Assembly: GCA_015039315.1 (NCBI GenBank)
Contig: WIDE01000041.1
Span: forward strand, 212,225-276,224
DNA from: Clavulina sp. PMI_390
Lineage: Eukaryota > Basidiomycota > Agaricomycetes > Cantharellales > Hydnaceae
DNA: 64,000 nucleotides
Direction: 5' to 3'
Of the stretch, positions 43,646-55,440 are shown one piece after another. Every line of letters starts with the position of its first letter. The stretch's first letter is position 1. The translations under genes and the position numbers were made by a program. A model generated the notes under the pieces. That model was not told the DNA's origin. It saw only the letters and a program-made list of their open reading frames with translations, and did not search any database.

Positions 43646-45234
43646 TCACTGCATCGCAAGCGAGCAAACGGTAGCACTACCAGGGAAAGCCTCGAAAGTA
43701 AGGAAGTTCGCGTAAGGCGCGTCTTTTGCTTGCAGCGTTTTCAAGATGTCCTGCCCTAAGAGACCACCGACAATGGCGCATACAGGCGGGAATTCATGAA
43801 CCGCCTGAGTGGCAATTTCGCTAGGAATGCCCAGTCCTCCTAATCAGCAGCATGAAATGGGGGAGCAGCAATGATTGTGACGTACAGCAACTTTTCTCTC
43901 GGGATCGATGGGAGGACTTGCTTCAATACTCCGCGCTTTTCTATTAAGGAATTGGCGAGCAATTCTAGCTCATCGGCATGGCTGGGACCGTTCGGCAGTT
44001 CCCCTTGGTGGCTCCCCTGGAATTCAAGAAGGGCTGAAAACCCCACTCTAGTTTAGCGGCCGCTCGCGACAGGGGATGCTTATCTACCTACCAAAGATGC
44101 TGAATACGGCGGCTGGGTTGAGGATTTTCGTTTCACGCTTGTTAAGGCCCTGCCATGTGTGCTGAAGGGCATCGATCAGCCGGGGGTATTGGAAAACCCT
44201 CTTAACATTTTTTTCCGGATCTGTTTTGTCCCTGTGATTACAAATAGTCCTATTTTGAGCCGATTCCGGGCCAAAATCGCGGCGGAGAGCGTGTGGGGAA
44301 ACAAACTTTTCAATAAATTCATGGCGGCCAAGATCACAGAATACATATCCCATCATGCCATAAGTGCAGCCACAGTAGAATTTCTTGCCCAGCGCCGCGC
44401 ATGCTTCATTTATCCGTGTCTATAGGAAATAAAGAGGTGGGCGTTGTGGAGAATTACAGATGAACAAACAGCTGACCGTGTCCTGAATACTCATGTCGGT
44501 AACGCAGACCAAATCCACCGCCCCGATTATTTCATCGAGGGCCTTTGTTCCTAATACGGGGGCGGTTACTGTTTCCACCACAACGCGAGGGTTGAGATCT
44601 TGTACTCGGTCTCTGGCAGCGGTAGCTCTCTTGGGTTGAAGATTAGGCAGCGCATCACCAGGATCGACATGAATTTATTCACATTCATGCCAACATTTTC
44701 ATCAGTAAAGAAAAACCCAGCTCCTAGGTCTTCTTCGGTCACAGTTTCTTGGTCGAGGAGGATGAGTTTTCCGATCCCGGCCAACACGATGTTCTTGATG
44801 GTCTCAGTGGCTAAGCCTTTGAGATTTATGACGAGAACAGCAGAGTTTCTCATGCTACCCAGTAATAAACCGCAAGAGACGCGCAGAACGCCAGAGAAGG
44901 AATCACCGATCCCCACATCGAGATGAATCGTGTGGGGGGCGCGTGGTGGAGCCGAACGCAGGATATTATGAGAAAGAATCAAGATTATAATGACCCCAGA
45001 AATGGGTAAAGTCTAGACAATCTTACCGTTGCTGAGCCTCCACACCCCAAAGACGAATTTGCCGGTCGTAGAGGGCAGCCTCATCTAAAGATTAGAGCTC
45101 AGAGCTCAATTCATTCCGACATTTATGAGATACGCGTGGCGCGCCACACCCCCGGCTGCCCTGGCGACAGTTTCAAGGGACCCACCTTCTGTTATGGCGA
45201 CGTTCGCCTTGGAAGTAGAGGCTTCGGAAGTCAT
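43646..45234 (-). CDS. AOS1: SUMO-activating enzyme E1 subunit Aos1/SAE1
   Basis: Aos1 pairs with Uba2 to adenylate SUMO at the start of the SUMO conjugation pathway, mainly in the nucleus. First exons: 45234-45186, 45084-45027, then one starting at 44854; the last is 43820-43646. The N-terminus has the family signature ALYDRQIRLWGVEAQQR, followed by MRNSAVLVINLKGLATE of the ThiF/Rossmann core and LILLDQETVTEEDLGAGFFF. The catalytic cysteine domain is absent, as expected for this subunit. The C-terminus has EFPPVCAIVGGLLGQDILK, the second conserved block, and stops soon after (YANFLTFEAFPG). Splice phases fit at the ends. It lies 420 bp downstream of the Zn2Cys6 gene on the same strand. Confidence 0.92.
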
Positions 45235-45653
45235 GGCAAAGGGAGGCAACTGGGCGTGACACCTTGCCTGGTAACACTTTTCTCACGCTCTAGGAAACAA
45301 CTGGTGTGTATAATTCTTTCATTGCGCAATTGCCATAAAGACGGTCGCATATAGAAGCAAGTAAAAACGATAGAAAATCGGCGATACGGATACAGGGTGG
45401 ATTCGAATGGGACTAATAACACAGGGGTAAAGGCAGATCAAAAAAACCCAACCAGAAGTAGCGAAATAAGCAAGGGGTGGGACACCGCAACAGCCTCGAA
45501 TGAGAACGAAAACGAAAACTTGGCAACATCAAATGTATATAAAGTAGATCGGGAGACGCGCTCATAAATCATCGGCCGCTGGTTGGAAGGAGATCAAAGA
45601 ATAAACATCAGCACAGTGTTGGGATCAACATGCCTGAACAGGAAGGTAAAGAC
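45235..45653. other. Intergenic spacer, AOS1 promoter
   Basis: 419 bp between the Zn2Cys6 regulator stop and the AOS1 start, both on the minus strand. It must contain the terminator of one and the promoter of the other; no specific element was recognised. Confidence 0.45.
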
Positions 45654-48600
45654 TCACTGCTCAACCATCGACATCGAATCACTTGCAGGGGTCCCCACTT
45701 CATCACGTTCGTCGTCGAGACTATTGTCATGCCAAGGAGGCGGTTAGTCAGTCATCACCGCCTGTAAAAGCGTCCGCGCATGAACACGTACAGATAATTA
45801 CGTTCGATCTCCGATAGGATTGACAAGAAGTCCCCTGTAGCGGCGAGGTGAGGGTTAGTTCGATGCTCTGCCCGATCAAATCTAAGTCAGGAAACCGAGT
45901 GCTTACACAAGTACGCGTGCGCCCGAGCAGCAGAGGCGGGGGCGGTTTCTGCCTTCCGAACAGCATCTAACAAAGTACTTGCCACGAATCGCACTTTGTG
46001 GACAAGCGAGGGCCTAAAAAAACCCGGTGAGACAGCGAGGAAAATCAATCAGAATTACACGCGGAGCGGGTGTCGACTAGACAATAGACGCTGACTTACC
46101 CATTCGTCGCGATGGCTTGAATGGGGATGGAGTGGAGAACTTTGAGCAAATCACTTGCCACGGCTTCACGGTCATCGTGTGATGTCCAGCCGCGGGTGAG
46201 TTCCGAAGTATCCACTCCAGGAGCAGCCTGTTGGCGGATCATTGCCACCAGCTCATCCCGGTATTGCTCGATGACGAAGCGGACGAGTTGTTGCGTGACG
46301 TAGAGATTCGCCTGCATGACGAGGAAAGCGTTTCCGGCGTTGACACGGCTGGCGTTAGGGTCGTGGAAGAAATTTCGGACTTCGACGACAGTAGCCTGAC
46401 GACTCCCAAGACCACCATAGTCAGGGATGCCATGCAACGGAGATGCAGCCCCTGGTTGGGAACCTCCTGGTTTGAGTTTTAGTGGCGCCGGAGCGTGGGC
46501 AAGGGCGTTTACAATCCTGGTATGCAACGCGCGAATTTCGGCGAGGCGGTCTGTTGCCAATGTCCCATGGGGAGGGGCGCGTTTATCAACGCGAATGCGG
46601 ACAAGAATCTCCCCTAGCAGCGCGAAAATGCGAGTGATGTAGTTCAAGCCTGAGACAATGGCCGTTGTCCCTCTTGGTTGCTCCAATATGCCGTTGAATG
46701 TAATACTGACAAGGGAAAGAGAAGTCCCGGTAAGCGGAATTATGATGAATACAACCGATTCACGTGCTGGCAAATGCAAGTGGAATACATACTATTCATC
46801 ATCAACTTCTTTGGGGAAGTGCAATGTGCAATCTTCGTCTCTCAAGCAAATCGGGCGCCCCTTGTGACCAAGAACATCGATCCGGCGAAGTTAGCGCACG
46901 GGATTTTTCATTCAATCAATGGGGAAAATGGTAACACTCACGAGAAGGATAGCCATACTCTTGTCCGCTGCGAGGTTTTGCCACGTCGATGAGCAATTCG
47001 GGAGGAGCGTTAGTTAGACGTGAGTGGGGGACATACCTCCGAACAATAGCCAGAATACCCTTCGGCGTATCTCTGTCTCGATTGGATCGAGATTGGCGTA
47101 CGAGGCCTCCTCATGCATGTGTAAAGTGACAGCGATGTGGGCTGCCTCTCCAAAGCACGCATGCGAGGTCGCGTCATGGCCCTCGCAGAAGTGGTATACC
47201 GTGTCGCTGGGTGAGGAAAAGGGGATAATTGAGGTTCATCAATGAAATCAAGCCAGGCGCAGGGAGAGACTTACAAGTAGCGAACTACGACCTGCATGCT
47301 GTTGGGACTGTCGTATCCGGCGACAGTAATCAACCTGCTCGCCTCAGAACAGTACAAGGCAAGTTTTCGAACCGACGCACGGTCCAGCCAAGGCAAATAG
47401 CTCCTTGGGACCTGAACGAGGGTGCTAGCAACAGTGCTGAGCACAAGGGAGAAGAACAGAGGGTCGCTCTCTTCCCTCCTGGACTGGAGATCGGCCATAA
47501 ATGTTGGCTTGTGGATGCACGGGGTGAGGGGGTAGACGTAGAGGAAGAATAGCTGTAGAATTTCCATGACCTGCTCGCGAGGAACGGGAAGATTATCCAA
47601 ACTATGCCTCTGCTGCGCGAAATGGCTAAGGTCTGGATAGGTACGCTGGAGGGTGCCAGGAGGTGGTGTCAGTGTGGATCTCGTCGGGGCAGGAGAGGGC
47701 AGGGCCCAGTTCATGTTGGAGGGGTAAGGAGAATTATGGTAAGGCTCTGTGATCGCGGGTGAGCGAAGAGCATGGCTAGAGGGGTGGGGGGAGGCGGATG
47801 AAATAGTATGGTCCGATCGCCCAGAGGAGGAGGGGAGGCGCACATTGGCAGTGTCGATGGAAAGTGCAGTTAGGTGGCGGTTGGGAGTTGGAGTGGTACC
47901 ATCATAGGCAAATGGAAACGTATCTGCTGCTATCGGATACTCGGAAGGAAGCAGGGTGCTAAGAGTTTGGTCGAAATAACCATTACTGCCGGCAGTGGAG
48001 GGGGGAGACGACCCCGAGGCGGTTCCCGGAAGGGAAGGGGGCAGCGCCGACGGCGGGCCGGTCGCGGGGGCGCCAAAGGGAGAGAGCGGGGTTGCCGCTG
48101 GAGAAGTAAGGGGAGTAGCTTGTTGGGCACGCTGGCGGTGCTGCTGTTGCTGTTGTGGCTCCTGCGGAGGTGGTGGCTGCTGCTGCTGGCTTTGGAGGGC
48201 TGCAGCAGCTTCTTGAAGTCGACGAAGATAACTGTGCCAAACATGCGGGGTAAGTGGAGAACATGTCGGATTCATACAAGCAAGGGGCATACAGATTGGG
48301 AGGACCGCGTTTCTTGGGCTGGTACTCGTAGGTACACTGGATACCAAGAGCGATGCAATGCTTGCAGGAGGTGTGCGTCTCGTCAGGATTTTCACGCGTA
48401 CATCTCACTTTGCGAGCGCGACAAGCGTCGCAACCTGAGACAGGATCGATGAAACGTGAATAATACTACTTTAGCGCGTAGCCTAGGAAGGGATCGAAGA
48501 GGCACGCAGGTCTTACTCTGGGACTGGCGTTTACGCTTGGGTTTGTCGGCATCCTTGAGGTCTCCAAGCCGGGCGAGTTCTGGTGGGGGAGACATCGAGT

Positions 48601-48658
48601 CGGCTTTTCTGGAACGGGCGGCAGGCATACAGAGGCTCTCGTAGAGGGGGCCGGCCAA
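45654..48658 (-). CDS. Zn2Cys6 transcription factor with fungal-specific TF domain
   Basis: A nuclear transcription regulator. The N-terminus is basic (KPKRKRQSQSKT) and an intron separates it from the binuclear zinc cluster CDACRARKVRC followed, after an 11-residue loop, by CKHCIALGIQC and a KKRGPPN linker. A Gln/Pro/Ser-rich region at about 48240-47650 is followed by the fungal-specific transcription factor domain: EILQLFFLYVYPLTPCIHKP, SDPLFFSLVLSTVASTLVQVP, and across the next introns the family's EIRRRVFWLLFG and GRPICLRDEDC motifs. The C-terminal half continues through 46779-46096 and small exons to the stop near 45654. A second possible start lies ten codons in (MPAARSRK). Regulated genes cannot be inferred. 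Confidence 0.9.
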
Positions 48659-50832
48659 GACGATGGCAATGATGGTGGGGAGGAGGCAGAGCTTAAGTAG
48701 TCTGTTCAGTTGATTTGTCTGGGTGGAAAGCCTTCAGTCACCTGATTCAGATGATGGCCCCTTCCCTGATTGGGAACTCAACCAAACGCTTGTCGATCCA
48801 ATGTCAAACTGTCAATCGTCAATGATTGACGAAAAAGAAAATTGCAGCTTTTTTTTCCTTGGCGAAGCCGTGTAATACAGTGGCTAACTTTGGGAAGAGA
48901 ATTTCGAATCACCCAACCCACCCTCCTATACAACATCCGACCCAGCCTCATCATCCATCTCCGATTCACCTCATGTTCCTGTAATAATCTGACTGAATTT
49001 CTTTAGGCTCACTGGCAACTGGTGACTCAGCGCTATGGCAGCAGGAGACATGGTCAAGGAAACCGCCCTGTTGCCCCCTCCGTTTCTCAGATTTCTCCCC
49101 CGTCCTGTCAAGCGCGTTTTGCAATTCCCAACATTTCCATCTACGTGTCTACCTTTTCGCCTAGCCTGGAGGATTCTGCTCGGTCACTGGACCAAAAGCC
49201 ACGATGATCGCACCCTCATCGCCACGACGATAATTCTAGATTTCAGGCTGGATTCCTGGGGCCGCATCCTTTTGCGATTCATGATGATCCAATACATTTT
49301 TTTTTTTGCACCGTGAGGGCAGGCCTATAACCCGCTGCTGGATACGTACGACAATATCCAGCAGTTAATCGAGCACATACGTGTAATTTGAATCGATTTG
49401 AATGTGGGGGTCTAGAGACCGGAACCCTAATCAGGAAACAGCAACCCCTCGTTCCAGCACGCGACTGCCACCTTCTGTTTCCCCGCAGCCGTGTCGTGTG
49501 GGGCGCGGGGTGGGCCCAAGAAGCCACCAGGGACGCGTTCAACGGCGAAGATCCTGCGGATTTCGGGCTGAAATTGGAAAGCAACCCGATCCATGTGCCT
49601 TCATCAAATTCATGCCGCGCGATCGGCTTCAGACAAGAGATCTTGGAGCTGATTGTTGCCGCACATTGGAAGGGATAAGAGATTTTCACGTACCCCGCCG
49701 CAGTGTCCAGCTGGCGGACGAGTAACAAGGCACCCACCGCTACTCGGACACCGTAACCACAAGGTAACGAGCGTTCCCATTGGCGACGGTTGGCAAGCGT
49801 GCAGAAACTCTGGTGACCGTAACTGACCCCGATTGCCCCCTGAGCCAAGGTCGTCAATGCCCGGGTGTCCAGTCAACACAACATTGTCGTGACGATTGAT
49901 AAATGGATGAACAATCAAGCTCAAGATGCGTGCGACGGAATGGTGCAATTCTATGGATGAGCGCGCGTAAGCAATATTAATAGTGCGGCGCGTCTTGGCG
50001 CATCATTACGCCTGGATGATATCCACGGATTTCGTCCCAAAGTCTGACCCATGAGGGTTGAATGTTCATGGTCCTTGGTCATTGACACTCCCTCATGAGC
50101 AGGGCTCATTCTCAGCTGTCCAGTATAGTGTTGCGATGCTCGCGCCGCCACCGGCCCGTGCGACGCAGGATCAGGATCAAGGGTGTCAGTCCACATGCAG
50201 TGGATTGCCCGACATGGACGGGGACGAAGGTATCGCGAAAGAACCTCATGGTGACCCCCTAGGGAGTGTTTTCACGCGGCACTATTCATGTGCTTGGCGG
50301 GACCGAGCAAGCCTTGACAGTACCAGAGGGCCGGAGCGGAAATAGCTCCTTGGAAGATGCTAGACCGTCGGACAGGTCGAGAGGCTCGCGGTTCCGCCGA
50401 GGTTGTGATCGACGCCCGCAGCGTGCTTAGAGGCCGCCGGGATGTCAAGTCTTATTAACTAGTCTGTTAAGCTGGACGCCACCGCGTCGGCCAATCGCCG
50501 TGATAAGTGCGAGGTTTAATCGTAGTCATTCAGGGTTGGTGCGGAAGTTTCACACCTATGTGCGCAGCGTCGGAAAAGAATAGAATCACAGGACGTACGA
50601 TGGTGGGAAAGTAAAAGATAGCTCATAGTCGGTCGACTAATTTAAGAACTTATCAAGAGGGAACAAAGGACCCTGAAACACGGGACAAATGATCGATGAA
50701 CATTCCGACCCCATTCGACCAACGCAAGGAGGACATAACGAATAAATCCCCAACTACGGATACTCGACCACAAATGATGATTAGCAAAGGATACCTAGGG
50801 AGTCAAGCGATTTGATTCACCCAACTTGATGT
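48659..50832. other. Large gene-free stretch
   Basis: 2.2 kb between the promoter of the Zn2Cys6 regulator and the 3' end of the PPR-like gene. Frames such as 49279-49857 (minus) and 49388-49725 (plus) overlap each other and have biased composition without splice partners or family motifs. I see no gene. It probably holds an extended upstream regulatory region of the Zn2Cys6 gene; a non-coding transcript or a degenerate element cannot be excluded. Confidence 0.5.
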
Positions 50833-53452
50833 CTACTGAGAAGTGATGGACTGTTTTGGTTCGTCACCAAGAGGGCCACGAACTTTTTGGTCCCAATATG
50901 ATCGACAACCCAAACGGGAGCACATATCCCGACCTTGAGCATAGGTATAATCCGCCTTACCAGCAAGGTATTTCGAGACCAGCGCGCGCGCCATGTTGTT
51001 CATGCATCGATCCATCGCCGATCTCTTCTTGAGCATTGGGCTCGTTGGCCTACCATCGAATTTTTTCCACATCTCAAACCAAAAGCTAAAAGCCTGTCTT
51101 GGAAGGTCACATTTGATGACCCAATTGATGCACATCACAGTGAGCTCGCGAGGATAATGCTGCTCCTTGAGCAGTACTCTCGTTGCCATCTCGAGATACG
51201 GAATAACTGCCTCTGCTCGGGGCTTTTTGCGAGTGGACAACTTTGTGGTATGCTCGATTTTTAGCATTGAACCCCAGGTTTCTTCGGAAAGACCATATCG
51301 TAGGATCACATCAATGACGCCGAGGTCAGACTTAACTCCGGCTTCAGTCATTCGCCGTAGAACCGAGTCTGCCTGCTTCAAATTGCCACCCTCGAACGCG
51401 GCCTTGAGCACGGCAGTCCAAGCCTGGACTGGCATGACCACACCCCGGCTGGTAGCGTTCTGGAGCGCAGAATCCGCAAGCTCGACGTCGAATGCAGCGA
51501 TACCCGACACCATAACAGCCAAATCGTGGGCATCAGGGATTTCGCGCCGATCAAGGAGGCATTTGAACGCTTTGAGGGCGGTATCCACCTCGCCGACAAG
51601 GAAATTTGCTCGGGCCACCGAGTTTAGGTTATGGTGAGATGCCATCTCTGCAGGTTCGTGGAGGGCCGTAAATGTAGCCGTGATGTCACTAGCAGTGGCT
51701 ATATCCTGGCGATCTGATGGGGAGAGAAAGTCTTTATCGGGGAGGTCCGTATTTAGTCCTTTGAGGGCGAGGATCCGATGTTCTTGATTGACGTTCCGAA
51801 GTCCGCGGCGAGTGAGACCAGAAACGAGAGCGATGGTAACTCCTCCATTTCCGACTATCATCTCCCCCCCATCCCGATCACGGAAGGCCTTCCACATGTC
51901 TACGGCCTCGTCGATGTAGCCATGCCGTGCAAACCCTTCCACGATATTAGGGATCAGCAAGGGATCCAAAGGAACGCTGGATGCACTCCGTGCATAAGAC
52001 TCAGCTAGTCCACGAAGAGAAGATTTCTCTCTCGAACGCTTCGCATGAGTAATTAGGGAGAGGCAAATCGATGGAGGGAGCAAGCCATACGAAGGCCATG
52101 GATATCGTCGAGGCGCCTTTCCCTCTAGCTTGAGGTCCTCCACCAACTTGAATAGTTCAAGAACTAGTGCTGGCATATCACTCCCTTGAAGAGCATCATA
52201 AAGTGCATTCAGCGTCACTCGGGAGGGTGGTTGGATGTGAGGGTTCCGGATAAGGGATGCGAAGACCGTGGCAGCGCTTCTCAAGGAGTTGGATGTCCCT
52301 TCGTTGACAAGATCCATCGCTAGCCTATGCACCAACAGGGATGCAAGGTCTGTTTCCGCCTGCGTAGAATCCTCATCGACGCTTTCAAGGATTCTTTGGA
52401 CCATACCTTGGTGCCGTACATACCAGCCATTCAGGTGACAGGCTCGACCAATACTTGACATGGTAACAAACTCGAAGGCGTTGGGCACACTGTCAAGTAT
52501 CGAAGCACCGATGCCATCAAGCCCTGTCACAGCGCCTGACGGGAGACGATGATGATTGACGAGCAACGAGAAGACCTCGAGAGCTTTGTTATGTAGCCTG
52601 CACTTCATCAATTCGAGGACAACGCGATACAAAGTCCAGGAGCCGACGCCAGACGCATCTTGCGAAGATTGCGTTGGACTCTTTTCGAGAATGGAGGGGA
52701 TGAGAACGTCCAGGAGAGGAAGGAATCGAGGTAGCTCGGAATGGAGCAGACAAGCCCGAAGAACGCCAATCTGGGCAATAGTGGGGAGCTCTAGGGCCAT
52801 AGACGTATGTATTTCTTCCTGTAGGGTTGACTCGTCCAACATGCTGACCTCCAAGAGACGGAGTAGCAGTTCGCCATTGTAACGAACATCATGTGACGAG
52901 ACGGAGATGAGGCGTAGTAGCAAGTCTCTTGAGTCGCGCGAAAGTGTAGGGTGAGCATCAAGCTCGGCATTGAGCCGAGACAACGCATATTTGATCGTGG
53001 ATCGCAGAACAATTGGCAAGCGAGCATTGAACGCATGGTCTGCAACAATGGCGAGTACGCTTGGGGGAATCAAATATGGGTCGTCCAGGCCGCGAGTGAT
53101 GAGGGATATAGCAGCATCAGAGATATCAGTGTCCTCCTTTGTTGAATTTTTCACGCTTGGTTGAGGAGCTTTGCTCTGGATGTTGTCGAGGATGGACTGA
53201 GTAGAAAATGCAGCGAAGGGATCCGCCCGCTGAGAATAGCCTATCAGTATTAGGGCAATTAACCCTGTATAGTAAGATGCTCACTTCCTGTAGGCTTTCA
53301 TGGAGATCACGTTGGAATGAAGGGGTAGCGAGTTCCAATGTAGCTGCAGATAGTATCCGCCCAGCCGAGGTGGAAATCCCAGATGAGCGCGGAGTAGCTA
53401 GGCGTCCAGCTCCCCGAGATAGGTGTCGCGCAACATGAGATGATGGGATCAT
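50833..53452 (-). CDS. PPR-like repeat protein, probably mitochondrial
   Basis: The two exons, 53452-53285 and 53229-50833, join in phase 0 to encode 854 residues. The N-terminus is Arg/Ser/Ala-rich and amphipathic without acidic residues for about 35 positions (HVARHLSRGAGRLATPRSSG), typical of a mitochondrial presequence. The rest is almost entirely helical, with repeats resembling pentatricopeptide motifs, clearest near residues 630-700 (AWTAVLKAAFEGGNLKQADS, VLRRMTEAGVKSDLGVIDVI). Fungal PPR proteins bind organelle RNA and act in stability, processing or translation. The specific target is unknown. The gene diverges from GRASP across 210 bp. Confidence 0.8.
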
Positions 53453-53662
53453 ATGTCTCGAAAGTGCCGAAAAACGTGCGTTTCACCAAGTTTTCTCGCC
53501 GTAAGAGTTTTGGGCCACACACACACACGCTCGCGTTTTTGTGACCGTTCATTCACAACTTGTGACACGAGGCACCACACTTCCACAAAGTTGAAGCGAG
53601 GTGCATCGGACTTGCAATTCTCCATTTAAACGCGTTAAGGCTGCTGTCCCAGCTGAGTTAAG
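53453..53662. promoter_or_regulatory. Compact bidirectional promoter with CA repeat
   Basis: 210 bp separate the start codons of the PPR-like gene (minus) and the GRASP gene (plus). A short (CA)n run lies at about 53517-53528. No canonical TATA box was recognised. Confidence 0.55.
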
Positions 53663-55440
53663 ATGGGAGCATCAGCGTCGCACCCAACCGACAATGATGC
53701 AGTGTTGCCACCTGTACGAGCCCTCCATGTCCTCAGAGTCACTCCTGGTAAGCATTGCAGCCATTATGATCGTCTTTTACTAAAATTATCTGAACAAACT
53801 TCTTTGCTTGGTTTCGGTCATCAGGCTCTCCTGCCAGTCACACTGACATCGAGCCTTTCTTCGACTTTGTGGTCTCTGTCGACCAGGGTTTGCTTGGAGA
53901 GGACGGCAAGGTCAGTGGGTCAATATAAATGAACATGCACCACTATACGCTAACATTAAGATGAACTAGGGTATGACTGTCCAGAACTTAGAACGTGTCG
54001 TAGAAGCGCATGAAGGGGCGCCTCTTCCTCTTATTATATGGTCATCGAAAACGCAAACTTACCGTCGTGAGTAACAAACTTCCTCACAAAGACATGTGGT
54101 TGAATGCGTCTATGCTAGAATCTGTCATCACCCCATCGCGGACATGGGCATTTGGCTCATCGAATGGTCAAACTACCCACTCTCGCACGAATTCTGGCAT
54201 GGCCTCGTCTCATTCTAGGGCTGGTTCTCTCGATGAGAGCAGAAAACCGTCTTTATTAGGCCTCAGTATGCGTATTTGCGAGCCTGCCATCGCGCTCGAC
54301 AACGTTTGGCATATCCTTGAGGTCTTAGAAGGAAGTCCCGCTGAAAGTGCGGGGCTGGTGCCATTTGGTGATTGGATCATTGGCTGGTCGGGAGGAGTTT
54401 TGAGGGGAGAGAATGACTTCTTCGATGTCGTTGAAGCTGTAAGTCTTGCCGTTAGTCTCTATTGCACTTTCTCTCACTCGTCTATCCAGCACGTGGAGAA
54501 ACCACTACGAGTATACGTCTACTCATACGACTTTGAGTGAGTTACCCTGACTCCAAAATACCCTTCGTCCACTCACCTTCATCTACCCAGCACTTTACGA
54601 GAGGTTGTACTTGTCCCCAATCGAATGTGGGGAGGAGAGGGATTGCTTGGTTGTGGTGTCGGCTTTGGCTTGCTTCATCGCATCCCTAAGATTCGCGAGC
54701 AGCCTCTGTTTTCTTCTGAGGAGGACTTTATTCAGTCTGCGCCATATGATGCAACTGGATTTGGACAAGATACCTATGACGATATGCAAGAACAAGAGTT
54801 GTTCGTCCCAGCAGACGACATCTATGATGATGAGACGCCAGCAGAGCCTTATGATCAGCCTTTTGTCGGACAACCGCCGTCCCAGTACCCCCACAATACC
54901 ACTCATTCTCATCCTCCGGCTCATCTTGCCTCCGAGGATGTCCCCAAGATACTATCTGGGCTTCCGCAGCCCCCGTTATCAAATCTGGCCCCACAAAATG
55001 TTCGCGAAGAACAAGACGCTACTCCATCTCCACCCTCTACCCCCACCCAAACCACTCAGACGTCGTCTCCCTCCTTGCATGAATCAGATTTAGTATCTGA
55101 AGCATCTCATCCGCCCTCAAATGGGGTAGCTCATCAGCCACCCGCACCTCAACAGCAAAGCTTCCAACCCCTCCAGCCCCAACCCCGTAGACCATCAGGT
55201 GCTATTGGGCTGAATTCCTTCCGAACTTTCTCTCCAACTGCGCCAGGATGGGGAGGGGCGAACCGATTTGTTGGCACGCCACCACGACGATCCACCCCCA
55301 CACAGTTTAGTCCCCAAATTCGGCCGCAGATCCCAACGGACTCGGTGGAGGACGATAGTGATGAAGATGAAGACGAGGATGAGCGCATCAATCGCCGAGC
55401 GCGATCGCCGACCAGCTCGTTGACCTCTGTTGATGATTAA
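53663..55440 (+). CDS. GRH1: Golgi reassembly stacking protein (GRASP) homologue
   Basis: GRASP55/65-family peripheral protein of the Golgi or ER exit sites, linked in fungi to vesicle tethering and unconventional secretion. Exons: 53663-53747, 53825-53910, 53970-54066, 54119-54438, 54490-54536, 54591-55440; 494 residues. The N-terminus MGASASH carries a Gly2 suited to myristoylation. PDZ-like domain 1 includes [14 protein letters not shown] and [15 protein letters not shown]-like domain 2 includes [29 protein letters not shown] and [20 protein letters not shown], hallmark GRASP motifs. Between them lies a Ser-rich insertion of about 35 residues (near 54150-54250) not found in short animal versions. 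The C-terminal half is Pro/Gln-rich and ends in an acidic run ([11 protein letters not shown]). All splice phases match. Confidence 0.94.

Noticed and set aside
49279..49857. 192-codon minus-strand frame
   Set aside because: Overlapping frames exist on the other strand, composition is Arg/Ser/Cys-rich, and no family or splice evidence was found.
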